10,686 nucleotides of DNA from JBAWAP01 sp049589355 (GCA_049589355.1 JBAWAP010000045.1:1-10686); one strand, 5' to 3'. Numbered from the stretch's first letter, positions 1 through 7,336 are shown. The notes: generated by a model not told the origin, from the letters alone. Program-made: numbers and translations.

Positions 1-6
1 CCTCCT
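1..6 (-). promoter_or_regulatory. Possible ribosome binding site of a gene beyond the window edge
   Basis: Read on the minus strand, the first six bases are AGGAGG, a perfect Shine-Dalgarno core. It lies about 28 bases after the stop codon of the deacetylase gene, pointing in the same direction. A start codon would fall just outside the window. The two minus-strand genes inside the window have equally strong sites, so a third gene of the same operon is plausible but cannot be seen. Confidence 0.35.
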
Positions 7-34
7 GATGATAAATCTAGAATAACGGTTATGT

Positions 35-895
35 CTATGTGTTTGCGAACAAGTCAGTCTCCGGCTTCTGCCCCGCTTCGAGCCGAGCACCAGCCAGGGA
101 GAAGTACTCAGTGCTCATGAAATCCCACCGCACCTCCGGCGGGAGGAGGCCGAAGGGGCCATCGCGCGAGAATTGGCTGCGATGACACTGAAATGCCCGC
201 AGTTTTATGTCTACGTAGGCGCTGACGTCAATTTCCACGGTGCACAGTTCGTCGGGCACACTCCTGGATTCCCAGTCGAAATCTGCAAGGCGGTCCGCAA
301 GTCCCATTTCCTTCAGACGCTGGGCGAACCCACGGAAAAAGCGGCGCGGCAGGGCTGTGAAGTATAATTTCTGGGGAGCATGAGGCTTTAGGCCCGCAGC
401 TAGTTGTTCAGAGTACTGGCTCGGGTCTCCGGTGGCTTGGAAGGCAGCCACTGTGTGGCGGTGGATTGCTATATGATCAGGGTGGCCGTAGCCGCCACCC
501 TCCTCGAAGGTGACAACCACCTGGGGACACACCTGACGTATCACGCGCACGATCTTGCCCACGACCTCAGCGGGGTCAGCCTGGACGAGGGAGCGAGGAT
601 CATCGTTGTCAGGGCTTCCAGCCATGCCTGAGTCACGGTAGCCCAGGAGGTGCAATTCGCTGATGCCCAGCACGTCGCAGGCACAGCGCAGTTCGTGCTC
701 TCGAATCTCCGCTAGTTGCTCCCTGGTACCAAGGCTGGGATCGTGTATCTTCCCCGCCTCCCCCATCGTAGCACAGGCCAGCACAACGTGCACCCCCTCG
801 GCGGCGTACCGGGCCAGCGTCCCCCCAATCCCGAAGCTCTCATCGTCCGGGTGAGCAAAAACAACTAACAGTGTTCGTTGTTCTCCCAAAAGCAT
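35..895 (-). CDS. PIG-L/LmbE family zinc-dependent N-deacetylase (MshB/Mca-like)
   Basis: A 286-residue protein of the PIG-L/LmbE superfamily, cytoplasmic metal-dependent hydrolases that remove acetyl groups from N-acetylglucosamine-type sugars or cleave related amides. The metal-site motif AHPDDE is at residues 14-19, the GYRDSGM signature of the MshB/Mca branch at 85-91, the second metal motif GHPDHIA at 137-143, and a CHRSQF motif at 237-242 matches the third metal histidine in that branch. Length is normal for the family. The start is decided by AAAGGAGG a few bases upstream and by the TAATG overlap with the stop of the upstream gene, which implies translational coupling. The true substrate cannot be told: mycothiol-type, bacillithiol-type or another glycoconjugate are all possible, and no partner biosynthesis gene is visible. 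The family call is firm and the substrate is open. Confidence 0.95.
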   Translation of the reverse strand: MLLGEQRTLLVVFAHPDDESFGIGGTLARYAAEGVHVVLACATMGEAGKIHDPSLGTREQLAEIREHELRCACDVLGISELHLLGYRDSGMAGSPDNDDPRSLVQADPAEVVGKIVRVIRQVCPQVVVTFEEGGGYGHPDHIAIHRHTVAAFQATGDPSQYSEQLAAGLKPHAPQKLYFTALPRRFFRGFAQRLKEMGLADRLADFDWESRSVPDELCTVEIDVSAYVDIKLRAFQCHRSQFSRDGPFGLLPPEVRWDFMSTEYFSLAGARLEAGQKPETDLFANT

Positions 896-1767
896 TATCC
901 TCCTTTCGCTTTTCTCAAAGTGTTGATCGCGCTCTCCACGCTGCGTCTGGTTCGGACATCTGCCGTCTCCAACCAGGCCTCGTAGACAGGCAGGAGATCA
1001 GTGAACTGTGGCAGGAAGGTCTTGGTCATGCTGCGGATGACATCGCACAGCACCCAGATACTGTCCGGGTCGGCCACATCTCGGTGGGCGAGGACGAAAT
1101 CGCGCACCGGCACTACCTGGCCACGGGCACCGACGCGGATGGCGAAGCTCAAGGCCCGCTTGACGTCGAGATCCGAGTCGCCCAGCGCAGGCTCGACCAG
1201 CTCCAGGCAACGAGCCGTATAGTCGGCACGCTTCATGGGCAGCCGCCCGATGGCAGTGATCGCTGCGCGGCGGATCCACTTGTTCTCATCAGTCACCCAG
1301 GGAGCCAGGCGGTCGAGGTAGCCCTCGGGATCTTTTCTCACGATGGGCTCCAGGGCACTCATGGCCAGTTGGTCGCAATCCTCCCAGGCGATGCAGGTCT
1401 GGGCCAGTTGGTAGATAACCGGCATGACCGCCTCCGGCGCGGCCAGCTCCATCGGCCCCAGGAAGGTGGAGGCCAGGATCCGCCCCTCGCGGCCATAATT
1501 ATCCCAGAGGTGGCGGGCCAGAGGTATGAAATCGGCCACCCGCTTCTTGGCCACCTTGCCGATCTCATCGCCCATGGCCTTGAGAACAGGTACCGGAGTG
1601 CCCGCGGTCTTGAGCCCCAACACCTGCTCGGCCTTGGCCAGGTCAATGCCCTTGGGTGTGGCCTGGAGCCAGACCTCGCGCAAGGCCAAAGCCATTGAAT
1701 CGGGGTCAGCGGGGGAGTAATTGCCAATGATCTGGTGTGTCGCGCAGGCGGCTTCTTTGGGATCCAT
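895..1767 (-). CDS. AlkD-like DNA alkylation repair family protein (HEAT-like helical repeats)
   Basis: A 290-residue, all-helical protein resembling the DNA alkylation repair family (AlkC/AlkD), HEAT-like glycosylases that remove N3- and N7-alkylated purines without base flipping. Visible family marks are WEDCD at residues 128-132, ENKWIRRAAI at 161-170 and DVKRALSFAIR near 201-211. From memory of Bacillus AlkD, the key residues are Trp109, Asp113 and Arg148. Here Trp128, Asp132 and Arg167 have exactly the same spacing. The fourth expected tryptophan (Trp187 in AlkD) seems replaced by Phe208 or a neighbour. An upstream ATG at 1932 would add 55 residues, but the ATG at 1767 has a strong GGAGGAGG site and a promoter just ahead, so it is preferred. 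The gene is first in an operon with the deacetylase. Some family members bind DNA without glycosylase activity, so activity is inferred. Confidence 0.8.
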   Translation of the reverse strand: MDPKEAACATHQIIGNYSPADPDSMALALREVWLQATPKGIDLAKAEQVLGLKTAGTPVPVLKAMGDEIGKVAKKRVADFIPLARHLWDNYGREGRILASTFLGPMELAAPEAVMPVIYQLAQTCIAWEDCDQLAMSALEPIVRKDPEGYLDRLAPWVTDENKWIRRAAITAIGRLPMKRADYTARCLELVEPALGDSDLDVKRALSFAIRVGARGQVVPVRDFVLAHRDVADPDSIWVLCDVIRSMTKTFLPQFTDLLPVYEAWLETADVRTRRSVESAINTLRKAKGG

Positions 1768-1792
1768 GTCCACTCCTCCTCCTAGCAGTGTG

Positions 1793-1821
1793 ATTATAAC
1801 ACGGAATCGGAGAGAGGGCAA
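1793..1821 (-). promoter_or_regulatory. Sigma-70-type promoter for the AlkD-like/deacetylase operon
   Basis: On the minus strand, TTGCCC (1821-1816) is followed after 17 bases by a perfect TATAAT (1798-1793). Transcription would begin near 1786, about 19 bases before the ATG at 1767, leaving room for just the GGAGGAGG ribosome binding site. Box match and spacing are good. There is no experimental support. Confidence 0.65.
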
Positions 1822-1827
1822 TTGTTG

Positions 1828-1856
1828 TTGACAGGAGCGGAGGAATGAGGTAGACT
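1828..1856 (+). promoter_or_regulatory. Sigma-70-type promoter for the first sigma-factor operon
   Basis: A perfect TTGACA (1828-1833) is followed after 17 bases by TAGACT (1851-1856), four of six matches to TATAAT. Transcription would begin near 1863, giving a leader of roughly 85 bases before the ATG at 1950. The -35 box lies only 6 bases from the -35 box of the minus-strand promoter, so the two operons form a tight divergent pair. It looks like a housekeeping promoter and not an ECF promoter. Confidence 0.55.
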
Positions 1857-1949
1857 TCTTTCGGATGAAGGGTGTTACTTTTTGCCGCTTAGCACGATAT
1901 AGTAGATGAAGGCCAAGAGATGCGCCGTTCACAAGGAGAGCATACGATC

Positions 1950-2495
1950 ATGGCTGGAGGTGAGAGCGACGCCCGGCTAGTGACCGCCGCCAAGCAGAAC
2001 CGATCTGTCTTCGTCGCCCTCTACCGGCGTTACCTGCCCCGTGTCTATCGCTACGTCTACCGGCGGGTTGGAAATCAGCAGGACGCCGAGGATCTGACAG
2101 CATTGGTCTTCACCGAGGCGCTGGAGAGCCTGGAGGATTACCGGGAGCAGGGGAGCTTCGCCGGCTGGCTGTTCACCATCGCCCATCACAGGGTGGCCGA
2201 CCACCATCGCCAGCAGAGGGAGAGGATATCTCTTGAGGAAGTCGCGCCCGCTTTACCCAATTCCGGCCCGGGCCTGGAGGCCCTGGCTCTACAGCGGGAT
2301 AAGCTGGAGCGGGTAGCCCAGGCGCTGGATGAACTCACGGCGGATCGGCAAGAGGCCTTGGCCCTCCGCTTCTTCGGTGAGCTCTCCAACAAAGAAGTAG
2401 CCCAGGTGATGAAAAAGAGCGAGGCGGCGGTGAAGATGCTGGTCTGTCGGGCCATTCGTCAATTGCGAAGGAGGTGCAGGGAAGATGAAAGATGA
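1950..2495 (+). CDS. ECF-type RNA polymerase sigma factor
   Basis: A 181-residue sigma-70 family protein of the extracytoplasmic-function type, containing only regions 2 and 4. Region 2 spans about residues 18-91, with QQDAEDLTALVFTEAL (43-58) contacting core polymerase and FAGWLFTIAHHRVADHHR (70-87) for the -10 element. Region 4 spans about 118-175, with a helix-turn-helix (LSNKEVAQVMKKSEAAVKML) that would read the -35 element. The start at 1950 is preferred over an in-frame ATG at 1920 because AAGGAG lies at 1933-1938 and region 2 begins at normal distance. The gene overlaps the next one by 11 bases, the usual sign of a sigma/anti-sigma pair translated together. Target promoters cannot be read from the sequence. 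Confidence 0.93.
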   Translation: MAGGESDARLVTAAKQNRSVFVALYRRYLPRVYRYVYRRVGNQQDAEDLTALVFTEALESLEDYREQGSFAGWLFTIAHHRVADHHRQQRERISLEEVAPALPNSGPGLEALALQRDKLERVAQALDELTADRQEALALRFFGELSNKEVAQVMKKSEAAVKMLVCRAIRQLRRRCREDER

Positions 2496-2763
2496 GCGTT
2501 ATGAGGCCAGTGAGTTGAGCGAACTGATCGACCGGGTGGTTCTAGAAGGTGCTGAAGCCGCCGCGGGCGAGGCAAGTTTCTCTGAAGAAACCATTGCCTT
2601 GGTTAACGATCTACAAACCATAGCCCAGGCCACCCCGATGCGGGAAGGGTTCGCTCACGAGCTGGAGGGGCGATTAGAGACCCAGCCCATGGTTCAAAGA
2701 GGCAACGGTGGTCTCTGGGGGCATGGCAGCGCTGGGCTAAGGGGAGGAAGAGCAACACGATGA
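2485..2763 (+). CDS. Anti-sigma-like cytoplasmic domain, probably frameshifted from the next gene
   Basis: As written, a 92-residue soluble protein with no membrane segment. Residues 1-65 are acidic and helical and end in FAHELEGRLE, like the short cytoplasmic domain that precedes the membrane helix in many anti-sigma-like proteins next to ECF sigma genes. From about residue 70 the reading is glycine/arginine-rich and unnatural. Over the same bases the frame of the next gene reads KRQRWSLGAWQRWAKGR and runs straight into the next gene's membrane anchor. Adding one A to the AAA at 2696-2698 would join the two into one protein of about 947 residues. Alternatively these are two real genes: the stop and next ATG form an ATGA overlap, and GGGGAGGA at 2741-2748 could serve as ribosome binding site. 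I favour the frameshift. The role as anti-sigma is inferred from position. Confidence 0.6.
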   Translation: MKDERYEASELSELIDRVVLEGAEAAAGEASFSEETIALVNDLQTIAQATPMREGFAHELEGRLETQPMVQRGNGGLWGHGSAGLRGGRATR

Positions 2764-5330
2764 AGGGGTATAAAGTGAGACGTTGGGCGCTGGCCATCGG
2801 CGGGGCGAGCGTCCTTCTGATTGCCCTCCTGGTGGGAAACATCCTTTGGGAGAGCTCATCGCAGCAGAAGCTGCCCCCTTTGCCTTTGCTGTCTTCGATG
2901 CCGGCCTTGGCCCAGGAGTGGAACCCACAGCGACCTTTCGGCGCCTTGGGTGATGTGGAGCTGGTGCTGGAAGCCAAGTTGCCCGAAGGGCCAGATGCAA
3001 TTTCCGTTTACCAGCAGACGGGCGACGCCCTGCCCTCCACGTCCAAAGAGGCCCTCGCCTGGGCCGAGCAATTCGATCTGCCCAACCCGCAAGTTTATCG
3101 CGACGTGCGCGACCCCGGTAACCTGATCGTCATCGCCAGCGACGGACAGACGCTCAGTTTCAACGCCAGCGCGCCGACGGCCATCAGCTACGGTCAGGGT
3201 GTTAATCCCTTCTTCGTCTGGCGGGCCGGCGATCCCGACAATCCGCCTCCTCTCAGTTTCGAGGCTGCCCGCGACATTGCCATCGCTTTCCTGAAGGCAC
3301 ACGACTTATTGCCGGATGCCTACCAGGTGGAGGAGGAAGGTGAAATGGCACCGACCGGTGTGGAGTCCTCACCAATCCGCCAGGTGCTCATCCGGCCGCT
3401 GCTCGATGGCTACCTCGTCGAGGGTCACGACGCCGAGATTCGGGTGATGGTCGGCCCCGACGGCACGGCCTACAGCGCCTGGCTGTCGCCGCTGAAATTT
3501 GTACCAGGCGAGACCTACCCTCTGAGGTCAGCCCAGGAAGCCTTCGAGGCGCTGCGCACAGGTGACATCAAAGGCCCCTTCCGCCTGAGCATTGACTGGC
3601 ACACTCCGCCGGAGGCTGTGGCCGAGGCGACACAGACAACTACCTACCGCCCTGAGCCTGCTACCTATCAGGCCGGCGATGTGGTCACTGTGCGCGGCTC
3701 TGTGGGGTTGCTGCGGGCCGTGGCAACGGGCGAGGTTCAGGCCAGTCTTTTCAACAACGATGGCACTTTCGAGTTGGCCGGCCCGGCCCTGGAGGAGATG
3801 GCTGCCGAGTTGGGTTACAACGAAGTCGTAGTGCAGGGCATCATCCAGGCTGAATCAGGTCCCCGCCGCTGGCAGTTGGCCGTGAGCGACTGGTCCATCG
3901 CTCCGCCGCTGCAAGTCAACCGCTTCGTCGGCACCATTGAGATAGAAGGCGACATCACTTCCCTCGTCGCTGAGGACGGGACACGCTATCGCCTGCTGTC
4001 CCCCCCGGACGGATTGAGCGCTGGTGACCAGGTGGCCGTCTCCGCCGAGGTCGTCCCTGGCGAGGGAGACGAGCCGCCCGCCCTGCGCTGGTTCGGCATC
4101 GAATCGCCGCCCGCTACCCAGCAGTATGTCAGTGGCAGCAGCGAGAGCGTGTCGGTAGTAGTGGAAGCGGTGCAGGTGGAGAAGGAGATGATCGAAGCGG
4201 CGCCAGGGCCAGTGCCGGTCACTCAGGTCATCGTTGGCGCTCTACACTTTGAGGATGGTGACCCCGTGTTGGAGACGCCCGAAGGTCAACGGTTCCGCGT
4301 CGTCAGCCTGCCCGACGAATTGAACACTGGCCGCAATGGGCGCGTGATCGCCGTGCGCGGCCAGGTGACTCCCCCCGCCGAAGCGGGTGATCTGCCCACC
4401 CTCGTGTGGGAAACTGAGGAGCCCGTCCCGGAGCCTGAAGAACTCCATCAGGAAACCGTGAGCGAGCAGGTAGAAGTCGCTCCCCCTGCTGGCTACGAGC
4501 CCCCTGTCTCCCCTTACCAGATCGGCGACGAAGTGGAGTTAGAAGGGATGGTCGGCGCCACCGTCTACGTGGACGGCGACGAGCGCCGGGTCGAAGCCTG
4601 GTTCAGGGTCGGCCTGGGCCCTGATTACGATTTGAGCTACCGACTCAGTGGCCCACTCGATCTATTGGAGGAACTGGCCCAATACGACCGGTTGCACATG
4701 CGCCTGCACGCCCGCGTCACCTCTGATGAAGATTGGTACCTGGGCCAAGCCCTCGAAGTTGTCCGCTTCGATAGAATCTGGCCCGAGGAGGAGGTCCAAG
4801 GCTTCCTGGGCACCATCGGCGTGGAGACGCTGGACGGACGCGAGGTAGTTGTCTTCACCGACAAGGAGAACGGACAGCGTTACGTCCTCTTCGGTTCCCT
4901 GACCCTGAGTGAGCATTTCAATCCTGAGGATTACGTTCAAGATGCCGAGGAACACAGACGCCACAAGCAACTCTTCCTGACCGGCGTTGTTCGTCCCGAC
5001 CAGATCTTTGCCGGCCTACCGGTCATTGAGGAAGCGGGTATACGGACAGGGAGCGACGTGGATGCCGTCACCAGCGCCGACCAACTGCCGCTGGAGGTTC
5101 CGCAAGTCGTTGACGAGAGCAGAATGCGCTTGAGGGGCCGGGCCATCATTGATCGCGTGGAGTTGGCCTACTACGCCCCGCCCGGCGCTCTGGGCGAACG
5201 CCCTGGTGCTGAGGTGCAGCCCGAGTTCTCCCTCGTCCAACCGGTGTGGGTCTTCCACGGTCACAGCGAGGACGGCCGGGCCACCTTCGCCGCCTACGTG
5301 CAGGCCGTAGCCGACGACTACCTGCGATAG
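2760..5330 (+). CDS. Large single-pass membrane protein with repeated extracytoplasmic beta domains; putative sigma regulator
   Basis: An 856-residue protein: basic N-terminus, one membrane helix (about 9-28), then a long outward-facing part. Residues about 90-270 include a stretch with a PepSY/YycI-like flavour (FEAARDIAIAFLKAHDLLP, then LLDGYLVEGHD). Next come five short beta modules of two kinds. Type A begins YQxGDxVxxxG (about 302-362 and 585-652). Type B begins with an FVGTI-like strand and later has a DGTRYRLL-like strand (about 388-446, 490-550 and 681-745). The order is A-B-B-A-B, and each module could be an OB-fold-like barrel. The C-terminus (798-856) has AYYAPP, LVQPVWVFHG and FAAYVQAV, again YycH/YycI-like. 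No enzyme motif is seen. With the preceding piece it would form an anti-sigma-like protein with a big sensor part. The gene is probably translated by coupling, or is the second part of one broken gene. A hairpin follows 20 bases after the stop. Confidence 0.8.
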   Translation: MKGYKVRRWALAIGGASVLLIALLVGNILWESSSQQKLPPLPLLSSMPALAQEWNPQRPFGALGDVELVLEAKLPEGPDAISVYQQTGDALPSTSKEALAWAEQFDLPNPQVYRDVRDPGNLIVIASDGQTLSFNASAPTAISYGQGVNPFFVWRAGDPDNPPPLSFEAARDIAIAFLKAHDLLPDAYQVEEEGEMAPTGVESSPIRQVLIRPLLDGYLVEGHDAEIRVMVGPDGTAYSAWLSPLKFVPGETYPLRSAQEAFEALRTGDIKGPFRLSIDWHTPPEAVAEATQTTTYRPEPATYQAGDVVTVRGSVGLLRAVATGEVQASLFNNDGTFELAGPALEEMAAELGYNEVVVQGIIQAESGPRRWQLAVSDWSIAPPLQVNRFVGTIEIEGDITSLVAEDGTRYRLLSPPDGLSAGDQVAVSAEVVPGEGDEPPALRWFGIESPPATQQYVSGSSESVSVVVEAVQVEKEMIEAAPGPVPVTQVIVGALHFEDGDPVLETPEGQRFRVVSLPDELNTGRNGRVIAVRGQVTPPAEAGDLPTLVWETEEPVPEPEELHQETVSEQVEVAPPAGYEPPVSPYQIGDEVELEGMVGATVYVDGDERRVEAWFRVGLGPDYDLSYRLSGPLDLLEELAQYDRLHMRLHARVTSDEDWYLGQALEVVRFDRIWPEEEVQGFLGTIGVETLDGREVVVFTDKENGQRYVLFGSLTLSEHFNPEDYVQDAEEHRRHKQLFLTGVVRPDQIFAGLPVIEEAGIRTGSDVDAVTSADQLPLEVPQVVDESRMRLRGRAIIDRVELAYYAPPGALGERPGAEVQPEFSLVQPVWVFHGHSEDGRATFAAYVQAVADDYLR

Positions 5331-5349
5331 GCCAGATACTTCACAAGTT

Positions 5350-5376
5350 AAGGGGCGGCTGGCTGGGCCGCCCCTT
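5350..5376 (+). terminator. Hairpin terminator after module 1
   Basis: A perfect 10-base-pair stem, AAGGGGCGGC at 5350-5359 with GCCGCCCCTT at 5367-5376, closes a 7-base loop 20 bases after the stop codon at 5330. The following CGTGTTTA is only weakly T-rich, so the efficiency of intrinsic termination is uncertain. Position and stem strength support a terminator. Confidence 0.65.
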
Positions 5377-5484
5377 CGTGTTTATGCAGCAGATACCTTC
5401 CTGACTGTGGAAATCAAACCTTTTGGGTAGTTCACGGATAATATCAGTAGAGGGCCCTCATCGTAACCCATCGAGAGGAAGTGA

Positions 5485-6072
5485 ATGGAGGAAAAGGAGG
5501 CCATCGCCCGGCTGAAACGAGGCGACATCGGCGGACTGGAGGCGCTAGTGCGGCAGTATCAGGTGCAGGCGGTGCGGACCGCCTACCTGATCATCCGCGA
5601 CCGTGCTCTGGCCGAAGACATCGTGCAGGCGGCTTTCCTGCGAGCCTACGAACGCATCGGTCAGTTTGACGCGGGGCGGTCCTTCGGCCCCTGGTTCCTG
5701 CGTAGCGTGGTCAACGACACCGTCAAAGCCGCTGCCCGCCGCGAGCGTCAGGTCTCCCTGGAGGCCAGTCCTGAGGGAGAAGGAGCATCCCTGGCAGATC
5801 TGTTGGCCGACCCGAGTTCGGGCCCCAACGGCCTGATGGAAGCGGTAGAGCTCCGCCAGACCGTCTGGGCCGCGCTGGGCAAACTCCCACCGGCGCAGCG
5901 AGCCGCGATCGTCCTGCACTACTACCTGGACCTGAGCGAGGCCGAGATGGCCGACGAGCTGGCCTATCCGCCGGGCACGGTCAAATGGCGTCTGCACACG
6001 GCGCGGAAGCGCCTGCGGGCGCTGCTGCGCCCCCTGTGGCCAGCAGTGTCGGGATCGGGGCGCGGGGAATGA
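5485..6072 (+). CDS. ECF-type RNA polymerase sigma factor (second)
   Basis: A 195-residue ECF sigma factor. Region 2 spans about residues 18-85, with ALAEDIVQAAFLRAYERI (41-58) for core binding and FGPWFLRSVVNDTVKAAARR (67-86) for the -10 element. Region 4 spans about 125-180, with LPPAQRAAIVLHYYLDLSEA and the recognition helix near GTVKWRLHTARKRL (164-177). GAGAGG at 5473-5478 sets the ATG at 5485. An overlapping ORF that begins with GTG at 5481 is in another frame and is not the gene. It is only distantly like the sigma factor at 1950, so the two modules look like separate acquisitions of the same architecture and not a recent tandem duplication. It is followed after 66 bases by its likely membrane partner. 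I see no convincing promoter of its own in the roughly 110 bases upstream. Confidence 0.94.
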   Translation: MEEKEAIARLKRGDIGGLEALVRQYQVQAVRTAYLIIRDRALAEDIVQAAFLRAYERIGQFDAGRSFGPWFLRSVVNDTVKAAARRERQVSLEASPEGEGASLADLLADPSSGPNGLMEAVELRQTVWAALGKLPPAQRAAIVLHYYLDLSEAEMADELAYPPGTVKWRLHTARKRLRALLRPLWPAVSGSGRGE

Positions 6073-6138
6073 GGGACGATGTCCGCCCTTCGTTTCTCCA
6101 TTCGCCTCCCGACAGAAATCAGCAGGAGGCAAATCGCA

Positions 6139-7320
6139 ATGAAAAAGCAGCAAGTCACACAAATCTTGCAGGAGATCGCTGAGCAGGAGGTACCCGCCAG
6201 TCTGGACCTGTGGCCGGCGATTCGGGCACGGGTACAGCCACGACGACGTTCATCTCGTTGGGCGCAGTTGATGCCCAACACCCGCCTGAGCTGGGCCTTC
6301 CTGGCTCTGGCGCTGTTCCTCCTGGCCTTCGGCGCCGTGGCCTACGCCGTGGTCCCCGTTGTGAGCCGGCTGTTCCAGCAGGAGGCTGGCCTGCGGCACG
6401 TTGAGCAGGCCAGCCTGGTTCAGGAGTTCAACCTGAGCCAGACGGTGGAGGGCGTCACCGTCACCCTGGAGCGGGCCTACGCTGACGCCAATCGCATAGT
6501 CGTTGGCTTCATCATCAGCGGTCCCAATGGCCAGCGGTATGATCCATACCACCACCTGACACTAACCGATGCGGCCGGCACCGTCTTTTCCGGGATGCTC
6601 GGATATGGGGTGACCGGCCAGTCCGATATTCTCCAGGTCTCGCTTCCCCCTGGCGAAGGGGCTTACGTATTTGCATTCGATGCCGCCCCTGTAGAGGGTG
6701 CACCCGCGGAATTGGATTTGCGGCTGGAGATAGAGGTGGTGGAGGCGCTGCCCCTGGATACCTTTGAACCGCCCCCCACCCCAGACAGCCCTCCGGCCGA
6801 ACCACCCGATTCCATGGCGGTGGAGGCGCTCCCGGTGCCCGAGGGAGCCACCGTTGGTCGCTTCACCTTTGACTTTAGTGTGCCCTTCATCCCCGGACGG
6901 GTGGCCGAGGTGAATCAGACCGTTGAAGATGCAGGGGTTACCGTGTGCCTGGAGCGGGTGGTGGTCACCCCATCGGAGACCAGGGCCTACCTACGCTTCG
7001 ATTCGCCTGGTGGAGCAGAGATGCATTGGATCCAGATCGCAATGCTCCAAGCACCGGGTGAGGAGGACGAAAGCTATACCGGATATGTCGGCAGCTACGG
7101 CCCGGCTAGCTACCAATACTACCAATGCGGATTCCTCGCACCGCTTTACGAGCGGCGGGGAGAGTGGACCCTGACGGTCACCGAGCTGGTCGGCACGGAC
7201 ATCGAACGTTTGGAATCCCAAATTCTTCGGAAAGCTGATTCGGCTGTGGTATCGGTGGATGCCGCAGAGTTCCAAACCCGGCTGGCCGGGCCGTGGGTCT
7301 TCCGCTTCCGTGTGCCGTGA
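6139..7320 (+). CDS. Membrane-anchored DUF4179-like regulator, likely anti-sigma partner
   Basis: A 393-residue protein. Residues 1-50 are cytoplasmic and basic, with EVPASLDLWPAIRARV (17-32), a motif common in membrane proteins encoded beside ECF sigma genes. One membrane helix lies at about 51-73 and the remainder faces outward. The outer part holds two similar beta domains. The first runs from about residue 88, contains SQTVEGVTVTLERAYAD (100-116) and ends at GRFTFDFSVP (240-249). The second runs from about 251, contains NQTVEDAGVTVCLERVVV (259-276) and ends at GPWVFRFRVP (384-393). A proline-rich linker (about 208-224) lies within domain 1. The pattern resembles DUF4179/DUF5643 proteins next to sigma factors. 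The ATG at 6139 is chosen over an in-frame ATG at 6079 because AGGAGG lies at 6124-6129, nine bases upstream. Anti-sigma function is inferred from domain order and position. Confidence 0.85.
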   Translation: MKKQQVTQILQEIAEQEVPASLDLWPAIRARVQPRRRSSRWAQLMPNTRLSWAFLALALFLLAFGAVAYAVVPVVSRLFQQEAGLRHVEQASLVQEFNLSQTVEGVTVTLERAYADANRIVVGFIISGPNGQRYDPYHHLTLTDAAGTVFSGMLGYGVTGQSDILQVSLPPGEGAYVFAFDAAPVEGAPAELDLRLEIEVVEALPLDTFEPPPTPDSPPAEPPDSMAVEALPVPEGATVGRFTFDFSVPFIPGRVAEVNQTVEDAGVTVCLERVVVTPSETRAYLRFDSPGGAEMHWIQIAMLQAPGEEDESYTGYVGSYGPASYQYYQCGFLAPLYERRGEWTLTVTELVGTDIERLESQILRKADSAVVSVDAAEFQTRLAGPWVFRFRVP

Positions 7321-7336
7321 GGACTGGCAAAAAAGC

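Noticed and set aside
871..1698. A 275-codon open frame on the plus strand
   Set aside because: It lies entirely opposite the AlkD-like gene and the deacetylase start, has no family features, and is explained by GC-rich codon bias of the real genes.
5409..5445. Possible promoter for the second sigma operon (GGAAAT and a GATAAT/CGGATA stretch)
   Set aside because: GATAAT is a fair -10, but no matching -35 stands at 16-18 bases, and the spacing is wrong for an ECF-type GGAAC/GTC promoter.
5545..6162. A 205-codon open frame on the minus strand
   Set aside because: Antisense to the second sigma factor, whose regions 2 and 4 are unmistakable; the reading has no domain sense.
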